A stretch of 64,000 nucleotides of DNA from Phoenix dactylifera (lineage: Eukaryota; Streptophyta; Magnoliopsida; Arecales; Arecaceae): assembly GCF_009389715.1 (NCBI RefSeq), contig NC_052394.1, positions 23,931,399 through 23,995,398 of the forward strand, given 5' to 3'. Within the stretch, counting starts at the first letter, position 1, and every line of letters begins with the position of its first letter. Shown piece by piece: positions 25,146 through 35,297 of the stretch. The notes beneath the pieces were generated by a model. The model had not been told where the DNA came from and searched no databases. It was given only the letters and a program-made list of their open reading frames with translations. Both the position numbers and the translations under genes were made by a program.

Positions 25146-28100
25146 CTCCTTCTTCCTCTCTCTGATCTCTTCGTTCCTGTAGAGCTGCTATTAAGTTAGC
25201 GGAGATCCTTATTAGCTCTCAAGAGCCAAGGCTTCGAGAGATCGATCACAGCCTATCGATCACAGCCGCTGGTTTTTATGATGGTGCATCAAAATACGTA
25301 TTTGATAAATGGGAATGATAGAAATGGGCGGCCGTGATTGGCTGCGTTCGGTGTCGAGAATAATTTCTCGCCAAGCTGCAGTGCATGAGATGGCGGTCAA
25401 TGCTTATTTATTCCAATCAATGGTGCAAACTAGAAGTTCGAGAAGAAAAAACGAACAAAATGAAAGCCTGCTGTACGTCCTCCTTTGCCTGTCGCGCAAC
25501 GTTTCAAATACTTTACTACAAATTTGATGGGGGTGGGTGTGCGATCATTTGGAGTGGTCCTCGGCCACCCATGGTGGCATGATCCAGCGATCAGGACCAT
25601 GGAATGGTTGCGCTTCACGAAGAACACCTGGTCCACGGTCTGATGTGCCAGGTACGGCTCACGGTGTGCCCACATGGCGATACCAGGGTGCTCGGGTCGA
25701 TGATACAATAATAGTGAACTGAAGTCTAGCTTAGTGATCTCGAGAATGCGGACTAATTAATGAGACGGCAATCGGTGTCTGACCTGTCTCTTCTCTCGGA
25801 CCGGAGGGGGAACCCTATTGTGTTCGAATCTGGCTTCCTAGCGCAGGTAACGGAGGCATATCGCAGATCCCCGCCGCCCATTTTGGTTTCCATCGTCCTA
25901 CGGGCATCCTTCTTTCTTCTTCTGAAGTACCATACCATTAATATCATCAAAAAAACACCAATTGAAACAGAAACTGTAAAAACAATAAATACGAGAATAA
26001 GATATGAAACCATGCAGATGGACTAAAGTTCAGACTCTAGAAAAGCAGAACACCTCAACATAGAAGAACTGAGTGCCCCCAGTTACGCGTAGGAACCGTG
26101 TCTGCAGGCATTTTTCAGTGATTTGGGGAAGGTTGGTGACGAGCATCAAACGGCAAGGCTCCTGGCAAGCAAGCACCAAAGGTGCCAACTCGTAGACCGA
26201 GGGAGTGATTTCAGATTACAAGGGTTGGACACGGATGTGGTCTTGGACCAATCATAGGTTGCAGGAAAAAATCATTTGTCTCGCCTAATTGCAACCTTGC
26301 CCTTTAAGAGATGCAAAAACTGGGTGCTCGAATGACAATCCTAAGCTTTCAGTGCAGAACTCACCTGGGCAGAAGCTTATCGAAGCTCAAGCATATCTGA
26401 GGCAACATATTTGGTGTCTGAAAACCACAGATCTCTTCGGTATTGACTACCACGATCTCGTGACCTTCTGAGGGGTTTATGAACTCTTGGAAAGGAAGGG
26501 GGAGGCCAAGGTCGGATCCACGCGTCGAAAATATGCAAGGTCGTGCGGTCAAGAGGCGCAAGACTCGATTTGTTTCCTTATGCTTGTTTTCTGCGGAGTA
26601 GGGGGAGCAGCGATGGGCTTTCTATTTCGCAATACATCCCATCAAATGGTTCGAGTTTTGGAAGCGAGCGTTTAAACACTTGCATTAGGTCACGTCGACG
26701 GTATGGATGGCATGTTGCATCGGTGCTAGCCTTGTCATAAGCGCACTTGGAATTACGGCGAACCCCCACCATCCAGCATGTGGTCCTTCGCTGATGGATG
26801 GCCCAAACCATGGAGTCCGGAAGAACGGATCGAGATGAAAGTCGGAAAATAACATGAAAGTAGATATGGCTTGTGATTTGATATAAAAGGGATTCAATAA
26901 AAACCCTGCCACTCTCATGTTTTGCATGTTTTATTTTGAGGAGGTGGCCATAAGTTGTTTGAGGATGAAGCTGGTTAGGTTTCCTCACTAGCGATCACAA
27001 GTTCCCTTCCACCTAAATCACTCTGAGACTTCTCAGTATTGCTGCCCCGTAGAGACAGGTGAAAACTTACTGCTACTGTTGCTGCCCAGTTGAGAGAAAC
27101 TTTTCTCTAGCTCGGATGATTATTCCATAGTTTAGTTTGTAAGAATTTTGGGCAACAAGAGGGTTTTCGACCACATGAGGCTAGCATCTTAAAGATGATT
27201 GCAGAAGCATTGGAATGGTTATAATTTATAGCAACTTTAAAGGAAGCATAAAGTAACGTGATGGCACACACTCATGAAACAATAACTTGCGAAAAGGATT
27301 ATTTGAAAAGGCCAACAAACATAGAAGAGGCCATTTACTAGAGACTTGGAAGCTTTATTTAGTCTATTTAGTCACCATTGTTTCTCGAATAAAAGAGATG
27401 ATCTTTCCACTTCCTTTATATAGTGCTATAGACGATTTTCTAGGCCTTGCCCTTCCAGTGCCAGCGACATGTTTTAGGGTTCATTACGATCATTCTCCGA
27501 ACCCTATGAGTTCTATTTAAAATGGTACGTATATGGACATATAGATCGATGTGCCTTCTACAACCATCCAAATGAGAATATTCTCAAATATTTTTTGGTT
27601 AATTTCTACATGGAGAATGGTGGTGAAGCATGCTGAGGTTGTCTTGTAATTGGGTAGTCATGCTGCTTATATGTGGTAGTTTGGAGTTTTATGATGCTTA
27701 TTTTGACTCTATCTAGCTTTTTTTATTTTTTTACTTTAACCTTTCTCTGATGCATTCAATGCAGGTGGTGGAATATCACTGTGAAAGAGCCAGCAAGGAA
27801 ACTAGTTAAGATGCAACCCAAGGCTCCAGTGTGCCGGCTAATTTGTTCACTTGATCATGGTGAGGATCCATGATTGCAGGAACGAGGATCACAGACAATT
27901 ATACTGCTGAATTTTCCCTCTGAAAATATTTTAAAGTTCTTATTCCAACTTTAGCAGTCAGCATATCTAGAGCTGTGAGTCTGTGCCTAAAGATGCATTA
28001 GCTTTTATGCAATTACTAGGGGATCTCTGTAGGTTTTGGGTTTCAGGATACTGTAAACTCATATTGTAATCAATATTTAAGTCATGTACAGAATAAAAGT

Positions 28101-28179
28101 GAATGCTTATTCAAGGACATATTTAAAGAGTTTTACTGCATCAATATCCTAGTAGAAGAGCAGCTAGCGGATAATGTTT
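25146..28179. other. Spacer between GIL1-like gene and TRIM-like element
   Basis: No complete gene is seen. The first part is the likely leader and promoter of the GIL1-like gene. A 36-codon block at 27,766-27,873, preceded by a good splice acceptor and followed by 3'-UTR-like sequence with AATAAA near 28,091, could be an orphan last exon (see findings). The remaining open frames are short and unlike known families. Confidence 0.4.
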
Positions 28180-28184
28180 ATTAC

Positions 28185-28464
28185 TGTTGCGGGGACGGCG
28201 CTTTGGCCGGAGCCTCGCGCAACAGCATAGCCCACATTAAGCTAGCAGAGAAAGAGGACCACGTTCCTCCCGAGGTATTGTCCGCTTTGGACGCTCCGGC
28301 CCGCATGTCCAGCGCTGACGGGGGGAGACTGGTGCCCTCACGGGTTTGCCCTTCAAAAGGCGCCTCGAGAGGAAAGGATTTCCACCCCCCATTTAAGACA
28401 TGGAACCTTTCCGCTACTAGCCGATGTGGGACTAAATTCAAGGTCCCCTCCCCTCCCCACAACA
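28185..28464 (-). mobile_element. Short TRIM-like solo LTR, 280 bp, with 5-bp target-site duplication
   Basis: The element starts TGTTGCGGGG and ends CCCACAACA. It is flanked by ATTAC at 28,180-28,184 and 28,465-28,469. Read on the minus strand it carries GTCCCACATCGGC and CCAAAGCGGACAATA, words that I recall recurring in short non-autonomous plant LTR elements. Size, TG...CA ends and duplication fit a solo LTR of a TRIM-type element. No coding content. Orientation is judged from these words only. Confidence 0.75.
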
Positions 28465-28469
28465 ATTAC

Positions 28470-29348
28470 TTATGTGGACATCAAAGCAAATCTCACCTAC
28501 TTCATTGTTCATTTCATATATGATAAGATGTTTTATTGAGCTATTGTTGTACAATAGCAAGCTATTGCAGAGTCTCCTTCTCGAAAATAATCCTTGCCAT
28601 CCAGATTACATATTTTCAGTAGACTGTTAGATGCACGCTAGCAGGGTGAAGATACATGATGGATGGATCTTGTGTTCGAATACTCTCGCGTTCGGGATTG
28701 ATTTGAAGAGATCCAATCTTACAGCTAATGACAATGAGTATCTTTATAGCTAAAGTTATCATAATTGTGTGAACCCCACATGGTACATTGAAGAGCAACC
28801 TATATCATGCAACATAGGGAACCTTAAACTTGCAAATTATGGAGAGCTGCGACTGCCTGACCAACCCGGCCATTAGGGAGGATCCAGGTGACTCGTTTTC
28901 ACTGCAAGCGTCGACACCAAATTGCACTCTCGGGAATAATCTCATCTGCCTCGCATCTAAACGCTCTTATTCACCATCTTTATCAGTAGAAGACTTGCTA
29001 CCTTTTCTTTCACCTAAAAAAAAAAAATATTTTTTTCAATTTTAGCAACGCTACAGCCAATAAAATTAGAAAAAAAAATAACGGGGAGAAAAAGAAACAG
29101 ATTATTTCAAAAAAAAAATTATACTCTCCAGCATGATCGGTCGGAAAAAAGGTCATTTAATTAGCCGGACTATTTACCTTTCAGTCGATATAGGTGACTC
29201 GAAAAAAAGCTACCCCTTCTGCTAATGGCAAAATACCGCAGAGCAGCGACAGCGACAGGCCACCTACATGGCCATACCGACTTAAATGAGTTACACGCAC
29301 CTGGCTCTTGCTTTAATTTTCAGCAGCAACCCCCGCCCCCTTTTAAGC

Positions 29349-29385
<37 letters not shown>

Positions 29386-29534
29386 CGCCCCCGGTTTTGT
29401 ACAGCTTTATTTATTCTATATTTTTATTGCATCGGCGGCCGGAGCCAGTTTCTGGTTTTTCATTCCGATTCCGGATCTCGTTTACTTTACCCAAAGAGAA
29501 GCGAGCGAGCGAGCGAGCGTGAGAGAGAAGAGGT
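28470..29534. other. Spacer and promoter of the MEE59-like gene
   Basis: No gene is recognised. A run of about 35 adenines lies at 29,349-29,383, and a short GAGC repeat (29,500-29,518) falls just before the start codon at 29,535. The 200 bp nearest the gene is the likely promoter and leader. Confidence 0.4.
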
Positions 29535-32500
29535 ATGTCGAGGCCGGCTCGGAGCGACGTTCATTTGCCAGTGGAGGAGGCGGCGAAGAGAGAGGCGGAA
29601 GCGCAGGAATATTTCCAAGGAATCGCCCCCAAGCGCCACTCCAAGCCCTCTCGGAGCGAATACTCTCCCGGCTACTCCGACACCCTCCCCCCTTCCGATG
29701 AAGATTCTATCCCCGAGATCGACAAGCTCCGAGATCTCCAGGCCGATCCCCAGGTGCCTCCTGTCTTTACTGATTCCAACTGATCCAGCCTAGTCTCCGC
29801 CATGTACCGATTAAATTTTGCGCTCCCTTGATTGATAGAATTTTTGCTTTCGAGCTTGCAGAAACTGGTTTGCGATGGAGGTGAGGTGGTAGAGGAATAC
29901 GTGGAGACGGAGTATTACAAGGAAATGAATTGCATCGACAAGCGACACCACACGGTATCTATCGATCTATTTGCTTCCTCACTAGAATTCTGCTATTTGT
30001 CGTGCGATTTGCTGCTGCATCGAAGGGTTTGTGATTTGATGTCATGACTTATTGATTGCTACGATTCAATCAGATATTTGAACTTTTCCCCGAATTTTCA
30101 CAGCATCTGGTCAAGCCAACGTAGTTATTCATGTGATATTGCGGATCGAAATAGACCGATACGATGATTTTGTATTGTGTATTATATCGTGTCGAACATC
30201 TGTGCATCTTTTCGTAGCTTTACATTCATGTGCACATTAAGGATGGACAATACAGATATATATTTTTTGTTCATTTGTTGTGATTCATGAAAATGATATG
30301 CATCTGTGAGTATAGATTGTGTATTATATGATGATGTTATATAAATATGATATAAATACGATGATGTTATATTGTATCTAACACCTGTGCATCGTTTGAT
30401 AGATTTTGTATCGTGTATTATATTGTATCGAACATCGTTTCATAGCTTTACACTCATGTGCACATTAAGGATGAACGATACTGATATAAGTTTTATTCAC
30501 TTGTTGTGATTCATAAAAATGATATGCATCTGTGAGTATACATTGTGTATTATATGATGATCTTATATAAATATGATATAAATACGATGATGTTATATTG
30601 TATCTAACGCGTGTGCATCTTTTGACAGATTTACATCCATGTGCACACTACAAATGAACAATATAGATGTATATTTTATTCACTTATTGTGATTCATAGA
30701 AATGATATGCAATTCCCTGGATCATTTAGTTCATGCCCTTTGCTTCATGCATCGAGGTCTAATCTTTTCTAATTCCATTGTTGTTCCTTTTTCTTTCCCC
30801 CCTCTTTTTCTCCTTCTAGTAAACTAATGCTGTTATAGTTAACTTGTTCATTTTTAACTTTCTTTTATCTTTTAATCAGCAAAGTTATTAGGCTAATATG
30901 CATAACGGTGTTGCTTCACCAATTCAAAATAGGCACCTTGCGGATGTGCGCCAAACAAGAGATGTATCTGGTCAGATGGGTTTTTTTTTTTGGGCAAAAA
31001 AGTACTTTTTTCCCTGTGTTCTAATTTGTGTCATGCTAGGGCAACCCCCCCCTCCCCCCTCTTCTCTTCTCTTCTCTTAAATCTCCTCTAGAAACTCTAC
31101 ACCTTGGTTCAGTGTTTGCACAGCTTACCTATATCTGGCCATCACATTTGCCATCCTTTTTGTACTTGTTTGAAGAAAATTTAGTCTCATGGATGATAAT
31201 TATATTTAGTCTGTTACGGCTTTGCTTGGTCATTGTCGCTCTGGGAATTGAAATCTGTAATCTTCTGTGCAATTAACTTTCCTTTATTCTCTCTCTCTCT
31301 CTAAAAATTGTAGCAACATTACTCTTTTAAGTGCTGTAGGCCACTTGGATTTGAGAGAAAATAGCTTTTGTTGCTGGAAATTGGACCCGGGGGCCGCCGT
31401 GAAGCCGGGGAAGGAGGAGCTCCGCTGCTGCAGGGGGCGGACGGCGGTGCGCCGGCTGGCTGCGTCCTCCGCTGCGGGGGGGTGTGCAAGTCCTGCAAAG
31501 AAAACCGGTGGCCGGGCTCCCCGGCGCCGGCCCTCCGATGCCTAAGTCAGAGGGGGCAAGTATGTGGAGAAGACAAAGAGAATCTTGTGTTCAATTGTGT
31601 CTGTGCTGTTTTCTTCCTTTTTCCCCCGGTCTAGGAGGGTTCTCTCCAGCTCCGGGTTTTTTTCTCTGGTTTTTGGTCCTCTCTCCCTTTTCCCTCCAGG
31701 TTTTCTTTTATAGGAGGATTTTTGTTACCTGGGAGGTGACAGGAGGTTTGTCCTGTTTTGTAATAATTGGGCACGATTTGGCCCATTAATGGCGTAATGG
31801 AGAACGGGACCGGATCAGACCAGAATCAGGGAGTTGTCACGGTCGATTGGACCTGTTGGAGTGGTTGAACCGCCGGCTGTGGTGGGCCTGGGGTCCGTGG
31901 ATGGTAAGTGCATTTATTACCGAATGAACCGGCGGTCAGGGATAGCCATACGTTCTGATGGTTCAGTGATCCGGAGATCGTCTTGGGCCGTGTTCATTAA
32001 ATGCCTGAGTGCATCGGAGACTTGAGGGAGTCTCATTCATTAATGGCAGGTCGTGCCCGAACGCCTGAGGAGATCTTATGCCTTGATGGCTTGGAGATAG
32101 TGGCAGGTCGCAAGCCGTAGGAGTTGTCAAGTCCCTTGGACTTTAGGCGGAGGTTGAACATTTGGTTAAGGCATCGGCTCGGCAAGGGTGCCGAGCCGAG
32201 CTGATCGCCCAATGGGGCGCCCTGTGGCGGGGCTGCTTTGAGTACTCCTGGTCGGCGCCCTTTAGGCGAGCACCTTCTAGCAGAGCGCCTCGGCGCTGTC
32301 TTTGGTCGGCACTTTCTAACCGAGCAGCTTATTTTGGTTGGGCACCTCTTGGCGCGCACTCTGGTCGGCGCCTTCTAGTCGAGCGCCTTCCTGGTCGGCA
32401 TCCTTTGGCCGAGCAGCTTTCTGGTCGGCGATCTTTGGCCGAGCAGCTCTCCGTTCGGCACTCTTTGGCCGAGCAACTTTCCGGCTGGCGCTCTTCGGCC

Positions 32501-33624
32501 GAGCAGCTCTCTGGTCGGCACTCTCTGACCGAGCAGCTTTCCGGTCGGCGCTCTTTGGCTGAGCGCCTCCGTGGATGTATGACTTGGGGTTTTTCCCCCA
32601 ACAGCTTTTAATACAGATTGTTAGTGGCTGTCAATTGATTGATGCTTGCATGCTCATGGGCATATTCACCTTATCTTGATTAAGATGGGAGCCATTGTAG
32701 GCCTCTCTGACAGGATATAGTTTTAGTTTAATGAACTGCATTCTTGTCTCCATGCAACTGATATCCTATGTAATTCAATATATTCGCTCTATTATTTGAT
32801 TATTTTAGGACCCATTTCTTATTGTTATAGTTTTCTGTGTCTGTTTTCAGAATTCTAAGAAGAAAATTGAACTAGACTTTAACAAAGTGTATGATGAAAC
32901 TCTTTTGCTTTTTAAATTGTTTGTAAAACCTTTAGAGATTTTGGCAGCAAAGCATTATTGCTTTCCAAAAACCAGTGAACATAAAAGCAAGGAATGGCAG
33001 AAGTTCCATGCAAATGCCATCTGCGACATCAATCTCCATCACTTATTTTTAGGGAAAAAACACAAAAACAGCAAAAATACCCAAGAGGTCTTTAGCTAAT
33101 ATCCTTGTCTCTATCATGCTGAATGATATACACTTTTAAGTATAGGTTTCATGTTGTATATTACCTTGTGCCGAATGCTTAAAAAAAAACCTCTGCTTCT
33201 CTAGCTTTCAGTAATGAATGATCGAATATATATATTAACTGTTTTCTTTGTTCAGTTCATTGTTACAACCTTCTAATCCTGATTGAATGACTTTAAATTT
33301 CATATCACAATATATTAACTAGTGATATGCGCATGGTACAGCTGAGCTCATCCTTTGCCATACACCCATACTCTGTAGTCAATCATGCTTTTAGCCCTTT
33401 GTTTTGAAGTTGTCAAGGAACACCTGAATATTTAGTTGGGATTTCTGCCTCTCGTGCTTATATATTTTTTACATGTACTGGCCTTGTAGACTGGAACAGG
33501 GTTCATCAAGATAGAGAAATCCAATGGCAGCTGCATTGACCTGGGACCAGTCTCCCCTGCATCTGGCCGCAATGTGTCTTGCAAGGGAAATCCAGCAACA
33601 AATGAATGGATTCCATCTTCATGA
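29535..33624 (+). CDS. Small MEE59-like plant protein of unknown function
   Basis: Three exons (29535-29753, 29862-29954, 33490-33624) join in phase into 148 residues. The N-terminus is MSRPARSDVHLPVEEAAKRE, followed by EAQEYFQGIAPKRHSKPSRS, the acidic PPSDEDSIPEIDKL, then VVEEYVETEYYKEMNCIDKR and HHTTGTGFIKIEKSNG, ending CKGNPATNEWIPSS. I recognise this as the family of Arabidopsis At4g37300 (maternal effect embryo arrest 59); no biochemical function is known to me. There is no signal peptide or membrane segment. The charged, proline- and serine-rich make-up suggests a partly disordered soluble protein. Intron 2 is about 3.5 kb and contains a tandem repeat array and a 1.2-kb solo LTR, yet splice sites and frame are intact. 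The name rests on memory of the family and is less certain than the exon structure. Confidence 0.8.
30165..30716. repeat. Imperfect tandem array in intron 2 of the MEE59-like gene
   Basis: About two and a half copies of a ~230-bp AT-rich unit. Landmarks such as CATGTGCACATTAAGGATG recur near 30,228 and 30,456, with a third degraded copy near 30,639. GATATGCATCTGTGAGTATA occurs in the first two. It is intronic and non-coding. Confidence 0.7.
31369..32603 (+). mobile_element. Solo LTR, 1,235 bp, with 5-bp target-site duplication, inside an intron
   Basis: The element starts TGTTGCTGGAAATTGG and ends CCCCCAACA. It is flanked by GCTTT at 31,364-31,368 and 32,604-32,608. The content is GC-rich and unlike the AT-rich intron around it, and no retroelement proteins are present. 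It contains a 30-bp tandem array near its 3' end. This is the expected remnant of a full LTR retrotransposon, probably gypsy, after LTR-LTR recombination. It sits in intron 2 of the MEE59-like gene in the sense orientation, judged by the CCCCCAACA-type end. Confidence 0.82.
32250..32572. repeat. 30-bp tandem minisatellite within the solo LTR
   Basis: Units of the form GGTCGGCGCTCTTTGGCCGA plus GCAGCTTTCC repeat exactly every 30 bp from 32,393 to 32,572 (six units), with looser copies before that back to about 32,250. Because 30 is a multiple of three, the array gives long repetitive open frames on both strands; these are not genes. Each unit pairs TCGGC with GCCGA and could fold into a small hairpin. 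Confidence 0.85.
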
Positions 33625-34380
33625 CACGGTATGAGAAATTCATGACCTTTTTTCTTTTTTAGTGATCACTGACCCCATCTTTGTCCTCGGAAAACTTAGT
33701 CCGGTTCTTTTGTTCCAGATAGCTCCAATCTCGAACCTACCTAATAGGAGTGATATATGACTTTGTTTAATTATGGATCCCTATCGTCAAGAGATCTCTA
33801 TCAGCAATTTGGCATGGTATTCTATAAACATTTGAGTGCAAGTGACATTTGTGTTGTGGTTCCCAAAAGATACAGACACCTATGTGCAGCTAAGATTTGT
33901 CACTTTTGATCCCTAAATATGAATATGAGCTGGAACAGTTCAATTTTAGCGGCATTGTGTACTGCAGCTTTTCCATTAACTTGCAGCTTGTTCATGAAAA
34001 TGTTGTTCCTCATCAGAATTCTGTGAATCGCTTTGGTTATGGTAAAGATGATTGCATTATTGCAGGCAAAGATTTAGGCATTGGATGCGTTTCTCTTCCG
34101 TATGCTGCTGCATCCAGGGAAGCTGTAATTTGAGAGTTGAGTTCAAGGGTGTCAATTAGTGTTGAATATTAGCCACAGGGGTTTAATTCCACCATGATTT
34201 CCACTGGATTTGGTAATGTTTATGTTTTCTTAAAAAAAATAATTTGACATTGGATTAACTCCCCCCTTCCCTGCTCATCCAACAGACTGTGGACAATTTT
34301 GGCATGTCCGATTATGGCAATTTTTAATCAATCCACAAAATCTAGAACACGGTCTCGGCATCCGATGGACGGCAGACGAC
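33625..34380. other. Spacer between MEE59-like gene and DET2
   Basis: Likely the 3' untranslated region of the MEE59-like gene followed by the DET2 upstream region. No further gene is recognised. Confidence 0.4.
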
Positions 34381-34387
34381 GAGGCAG

Positions 34388-34425
34388 CACGTGTGAAGAT
34401 TCTCGCCCATCCTCCGCTATTTTAA
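34388..34425 (+). promoter_or_regulatory. DET2 upstream elements: G-box, BRRE-like motif and TATA-like box
   Basis: CACGTG (34,388-34,393) overlaps CGTGTG (34,390-34,395), which matches the brassinosteroid response element CGTG(T/C)G bound by BZR1. TATTTTAA lies at 34,418-34,425, about 75 bp before the start codon. Feedback control of brassinosteroid biosynthesis genes by BZR1 is established in Arabidopsis; control of this gene is inferred from motif and position only. Confidence 0.4.
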
Positions 34426-34496
34426 AAGCGATCCGAGTCCCAAAGCCCTCCTCCCTCTTTTCGGGCGGCCAAGGCGAAGAAGAAGTCGAAAGGAGG

Positions 34497-35297
34497 ATGG
34501 AATCATCGTTATCCGACGAGACCCTGTTCGGGACGGCTCTCGTGACCCTGTACGTGATGTGCCCGCTTACCGTCCTCTCCCTCCGCTTCCTAGCCGCACC
34601 CTACGGCCGCCACGCCCGCTCCGGGTGGGGTCCCGCCCTCCCCGCGGCCCTGGCCTGGGCCCTCATGGAGAGCCCCACCCTGTGGCTCACCCTCCTCCTC
34701 CTCCCCCGCGGCCGCCACCGCTCCCACCCCCTCGCCCTCACCATCCTCGCCCTCTACCTCCTCCACTACATCCACCGCACCGTCGTCTACCCTCTCCGCC
34801 TCTCCATCAAGTCCAAGTCCAAGTCCGGCTTCCCCCTCGTCATCGCCCTCGTCGCCTTCTCCTTCAACCTCCTCAACGCCTACCTCCAGGCCCGCTCCGC
34901 CTCCCACTATGCCGAGTACCCGGCGGCCTCCTCCGCCTTCGCCTTCGGGTTGTGGGTATGGCTGCGGGTTCTGGTAGGGATGGGGATCTTCTTCTGGGGC
35001 ATGTCGGTGAACATACGGTCGGATCTGGCGCTGTTGAGGCTCAAGGCGGAGGGGGGAGGGTACAGGATCCCGCGGGGCGGGTGGTTCGAGTGGGTGAGCT
35101 GCCCCAACTACATGGGGGAGGCGGCGGAGTGGCTGGGATGGGCGGTGGTGGCCTGCTCTCCGGCGGCGCTGGCCTTCTTTCTCTACACTTGTTCCAACCT
35201 GGTGCCCAGGGCTAGGGCGCATCACCAGTGGTACCTGGAGAAGTTCGGGGAGGACTACCCCAGGTCCAGGAAAGCCGTCGTGCCCTTCGTCTACTGA
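34497..35297 (+). CDS. DET2: Steroid 5-alpha-reductase DET2 (brassinosteroid biosynthesis)
   Basis: DET2 is an ER membrane enzyme that reduces the delta-4 double bond of (24R)-ergost-4-en-3-one and related 3-oxo steroids with NADPH, an early step to brassinosteroids. One open exon of 266 residues from the ATG at 34,497 matches the family length. Hydrophobic segments run through most of the protein (LFGTALVTLYVMCPLTVLSL, PALPAALAWALMESPTLWLT, FPLVIALVAFSFNLLNAYLQ, LVGMGIFFWGMSVNIRSDLA). The C-terminal signature is complete: WFEWVSCPNYMGEAAEWLGW, then LVPRARAHHQWYLEKFGEDY and a short KAVVPFVY end. The frame is open for another 66 codons upstream, but that extension is not family-like, so the internal ATG is chosen. 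The coding region is very GC-rich, typical of intronless monocot genes. It looks intact. Confidence 0.96.
   Translation: MESSLSDETLFGTALVTLYVMCPLTVLSLRFLAAPYGRHARSGWGPALPAALAWALMESPTLWLTLLLLPRGRHRSHPLALTILALYLLHYIHRTVVYPLRLSIKSKSKSGFPLVIALVAFSFNLLNAYLQARSASHYAEYPAASSAFAFGLWVWLRVLVGMGIFFWGMSVNIRSDLALLRLKAEGGGYRIPRGGWFEWVSCPNYMGEAAEWLGWAVVACSPAALAFFLYTCSNLVPRARAHHQWYLEKFGEDYPRSRKAVVPFVY

Noticed and set aside
25753-26026. Small minus-strand frame with a hydrophobic N-terminus and basic region
   Set aside because: Looks like a membrane segment, but there is no recognisable family or gene structure around it, and an overlapping frame on the other strand is equally long.
32162-32611. 149-codon repetitive frame and its minus-strand partner
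   Set aside because: Product of the 30-bp tandem array inside a solo LTR; no start context or family match.
34299-34496. 66-codon N-terminal extension in frame with DET2
   Set aside because: Not family-like; it includes the probable TATA box and leader. The ATG at 34,497 gives the standard 266 residues.
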